DNA from: Lachnospiraceae bacterium
GTDB taxonomy: Bacteria; Bacillota_A; Clostridia; Lachnospirales; Lachnospiraceae
DNA: 10,506 bases
Direction: 5' to 3'
Assembly (NCBI GenBank): GCA_017613055.1
Contig: JAGAES010000061.1
Coordinates: forward strand, 1-10,506
Below, in pieces: positions 8,415 through 10,506 of this stretch. The position numbers were made by a program, and so were the translations under genes. Within the stretch, counting starts at the first letter, position 1. Each line of letters starts with the position of its first letter. The notes beneath the pieces were generated by a model that was not told where the DNA came from, made no database searches, and was given only the letters and a program-made list of their open reading frames with translations.

Positions 8415-10109
8415 ATGAGACGACACATTAAGAGAATTGCGGTATTGGCGGCGGCGATGTTTCTTATGAGTGCCCTGTGCGCCTGCGGGAAGAAGAAAGA
8501 GCCTGCCGGAACGGTGACGCCGGAGCCGGAGAAAAGCGGCGATATCGTTATTCTTTTTACAAGCGACGTACATTGCGGCATAGATCAGGGATTCGGCTAC
8601 GTCGGACTTGCGAGAATCCGCGACAATCTGATTTCAGAAGGCAATGAAGTAATTCTTGTCGACAACGGCGACAATATTCAGGGCGAGCCGATCGGAACGA
8701 TGACCAGGGGCAAGGCACTGATTGAACTGATGAATAAGATGGGGTACAGCTTTGCCATTCCCGGAAACCACGAATTCGACTACGGGATGGATCAGTTTTT
8801 AGAACTTGTGTCGGAGGCGCAATTCCGCTATATCAGCTGCAATTTCAACCATGACGGCGATCTGGTTTTCGAGCCGTACGTAATTAGGGAACTGGCGGGG
8901 AAGAAAGTGGCATTTGTCGGCGTAACCACCCCGAAGACGCTGACGACATCGACTCCGTCTTATTTCATGGATGAGAACGGAAATTACGTCTTCGGCTTCC
9001 TACAGGACGCGACCGGCGAAGGCGTTTATAACGCCGTACAGACCGCAATCGACAACGCGCGCGAAGAAGGCGCGGAATACGTTATCGTGATGGGGCATCT
9101 CGGCAACGAGAAGGAGTGCGAGCCGTGGACTTATGCGGATGTCATCTCCCATACGAGCGGGGCCGACGCGATTTTAGACGGGCACAGCCATGACACGGAC
9201 CTTGTGAAAGTAAAGAACAAAGACGGCGAACAGGTGCTCCGGATTGCGTGCGGAACGAAGCTCGAGGGAATCGGCTGGATTAAGATCGCGGACAGCGGAG
9301 AGCTTACGGGCGGCTGCTATATGTGGGACAACGACATTTCGCCGGCGGAGCTGTTCGGGATTGAAAATGAGATGACCGAGGCCGTTAAGGACGCATATAA
9401 AGGACTCGACGAGGCGCTTCAGCAGGTGGTCGGATACGCAGGGGCAGACCTTACCGTCAATGACCCTGCGGAGGTTGATTCGAACGATAAACCTGTCCGG
9501 ATGGTGCGCCGTTCGGACACGAACCTCGGTGATTTCTGTGCGGACGCTTACCGCGACCAGTCAGGGGCTGATATCGCGTTCGTGAACGGCGGCGGAATCC
9601 GCGCAAACGTCGGGGAAGGTGCCGTTACGCTTCAGGAAATTCTCAGCGTGCACCCGTACGGAAACTCCCTTTGCGTGATTGAAGTTTCCGGTCAGACGAT
9701 TCTTGATGCGCTCGAGTGGGGCGCGCGCATGGTTCCGGATGAATGCGGCGGGTTCCTGCAGGTATCCGGTCTGACCTACGAGATTCACAGCTACATCGAT
9801 TCCCCGTGCATTGCGGATGAGAATGACCGGTTCGTCGGGATAGAAGGCGAGCGCCGCGTGAAGAACGTCCTTGTGAACGGACAGCCGATTGATCCCGCGA
9901 AGACCTACACGCTTGCGGGACATAACTATATGCTTTTTGAACAGGGCGACGGATTTACGATGTTCGAAGGAGCCGTGATACTACAGGACTGCGTCAAGCT
10001 CGACAGCCAGGTCTTGATTGATTATATATTTTATACGCTCGGCGGAGAAATCGGGGAAGCCTATGCAGACCCGTACGGCGACGGGCGGATTCAGATCATA
10101 GAGCATTGA
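8415..10109 (+). CDS. Lipid-anchored 5'-nucleotidase / metallophosphoesterase
   Basis: A 564-residue cell-surface nucleotidase of the UshA/YfkN type that removes phosphate from nucleotides outside the membrane. The signal peptide ends in ALCAC, with Cys24 the likely lipid anchor. The calcineurin-like two-metal domain (about 42-300) has all its motifs: DVH (51-53), GDN (85-87), GNHE (117-120), GHLG with His228, and GHSH (256-259). The C-terminal 5'-nucleotidase domain (about 335-560) has SDTNLGD (367-373), NGGGIR (391-396) and a GDGF motif (511-514) that supplies a base-stacking Phe in relatives. Length is normal. ATG 8415 follows TGGAG (8401-8405); an earlier ATG at 8408 is out of frame. A putative terminator lies just upstream. 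Exact substrate (5'-nucleotides, cyclic nucleotides or UDP-sugars) cannot be told. The DHH gene starts 23 bases after its stop. Confidence 0.9.
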   Translation: MRRHIKRIAVLAAAMFLMSALCACGKKKEPAGTVTPEPEKSGDIVILFTSDVHCGIDQGFGYVGLARIRDNLISEGNEVILVDNGDNIQGEPIGTMTRGKALIELMNKMGYSFAIPGNHEFDYGMDQFLELVSEAQFRYISCNFNHDGDLVFEPYVIRELAGKKVAFVGVTTPKTLTTSTPSYFMDENGNYVFGFLQDATGEGVYNAVQTAIDNAREEGAEYVIVMGHLGNEKECEPWTYADVISHTSGADAILDGHSHDTDLVKVKNKDGEQVLRIACGTKLEGIGWIKIADSGELTGGCYMWDNDISPAELFGIENEMTEAVKDAYKGLDEALQQVVGYAGADLTVNDPAEVDSNDKPVRMVRRSDTNLGDFCADAYRDQSGADIAFVNGGGIRANVGEGAVTLQEILSVHPYGNSLCVIEVSGQTILDALEWGARMVPDECGGFLQVSGLTYEIHSYIDSPCIADENDRFVGIEGERRVKNVLVNGQPIDPAKTYTLAGHNYMLFEQGDGFTMFEGAVILQDCVKLDSQVLIDYIFYTLGGEIGEAYADPYGDGRIQIIEH

Positions 10110-10132
10110 AACGGATATTCGGGAGGTTGTGA

Positions 10133-10506
10133 ATGTCTCTGAAACTATCGGATTTGAAGCAATTTGATGAGATTGTCATCCAGTGTCATGACAATCCGGA
10201 CGCGGACGCGCTGGCGAGCGGGTTCGCGCTTCGAAAGTACCTCGAAGCAGAGGGAAAGAAGCCCCGGTTTATATACGGCGGAAGCAACCCGATTGCAAAA
10301 AGCAATCTGGTGCTGATGAATGAGAACCTCGGTATTAACTGCGAGCATACGGAGGAACTGACGGCACCGGAGCTTCTGGTTACGGTGGACTGCCAGTACG
10401 GAGAGAGCAATGTAACGGTCTTCCCCGCCAAGCAGGTTGCCGTGATCGACCACCATCAGGTGTCCGGCACGCTTCCCGCGATGAGCGAGGTCCGGAGCAA
10501 TTACGG
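10133..10506 (+). CDS. DHH-family phosphoesterase, N-terminal part (cut by window end)
   Basis: The first 124 codons of a DHH-family Mn2+-dependent phosphoesterase, open to the last base. Motif I is HDNPDADALASG (19-30), which carries the metal-binding His and two Asp residues. Asp86 in TVDCQYG is motif II, and DHH itself is 106-108 in VAVIDHHQ. The family includes NrnA-type nanoRNase/pAp phosphatases and c-di-AMP phosphodiesterases; without the C-terminal half the exact member cannot be named. The start ATG 10133 has GGGAGG (10121-10126) 6 bases upstream. No membrane segment is seen, so it is cytoplasmic. It is probably cotranscribed with the 5'-nucleotidase. Confidence 0.85.
   Translation, partial: MSLKLSDLKQFDEIVIQCHDNPDADALASGFALRKYLEAEGKKPRFIYGGSNPIAKSNLVLMNENLGINCEHTEELTAPELLVTVDCQYGESNVTVFPAKQVAVIDHHQVSGTLPAMSEVRSNY

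Overview
The window looks like a chromosomal stretch from a low-to-medium GC Gram-positive anaerobe of the Clostridia, most likely Lachnospiraceae or a relative. This rests on strong Shine-Dalgarno sites of the AAGGAGG type, sigma-A-like promoters, a PurL with its own C-terminal glutaminase domain, abundant lipoproteins and the gene content. The taxonomic call is an inference; no ribosomal RNA is present.

Layout: (1) 1-411, the 3' end of purL. (2) 408-479, a strong promoter-like sequence whose -35 box overlaps the purL stop, followed at once by a terminator hairpin. (3) 518-6428, a complete-looking F1Fo ATP synthase operon in the order a (atpB), c (atpE), b (atpF), delta/alpha fusion (atpA), gamma (atpG), beta (atpD), epsilon (atpC), closed by a terminator that also faces the convergent gene. 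(4) 6492-6728, minus strand, a small GlsB/YeaQ-type membrane protein with its own promoter. (5) 6729-7110, no protein gene I trust; it holds that promoter, a second promoter with an inverted repeat, a possible small RNA ending in a 12-bp terminator stem, and the terminator of the next tRNA. (6) 7111-7182, minus strand, tRNA-Gly(GCC). (7) 7331-8323, a lipoprotein with a Lys-Asp repeat linker and two tandem homologous domains. (8) 8415-10109, a lipid-anchored 5'-nucleotidase. (9) 10133 to the window end, the start of a DHH-family phosphoesterase.

The main discovery is in the ATP synthase operon. There is no separate delta subunit gene (atpH). The alpha gene instead carries an extra N-terminal stretch of about 72-80 residues that reads as the C-terminal, b-binding domain of delta, while the delta N-terminal six-helix domain is absent. 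The fused frame starts on the ATGA overlap with the end of atpF, so no room is left for a lost delta N-terminus. One enzyme has three alpha but normally one delta, so the fusion raises a real stoichiometry problem. An in-frame GTG at 2205-2207 sits almost exactly where a normal alpha would begin and could give an unfused alpha. I recognise b-delta fusions as known in mycobacteria; I do not know a description of a delta(CTD)-alpha fusion, but cannot search for one.

The genes after the tRNA suggest cell-surface nucleotide scavenging (5'-nucleotidase) beside intracellular phosphodiester or nucleotide turnover (DHH protein). The two are 23 bases apart and probably cotranscribed.
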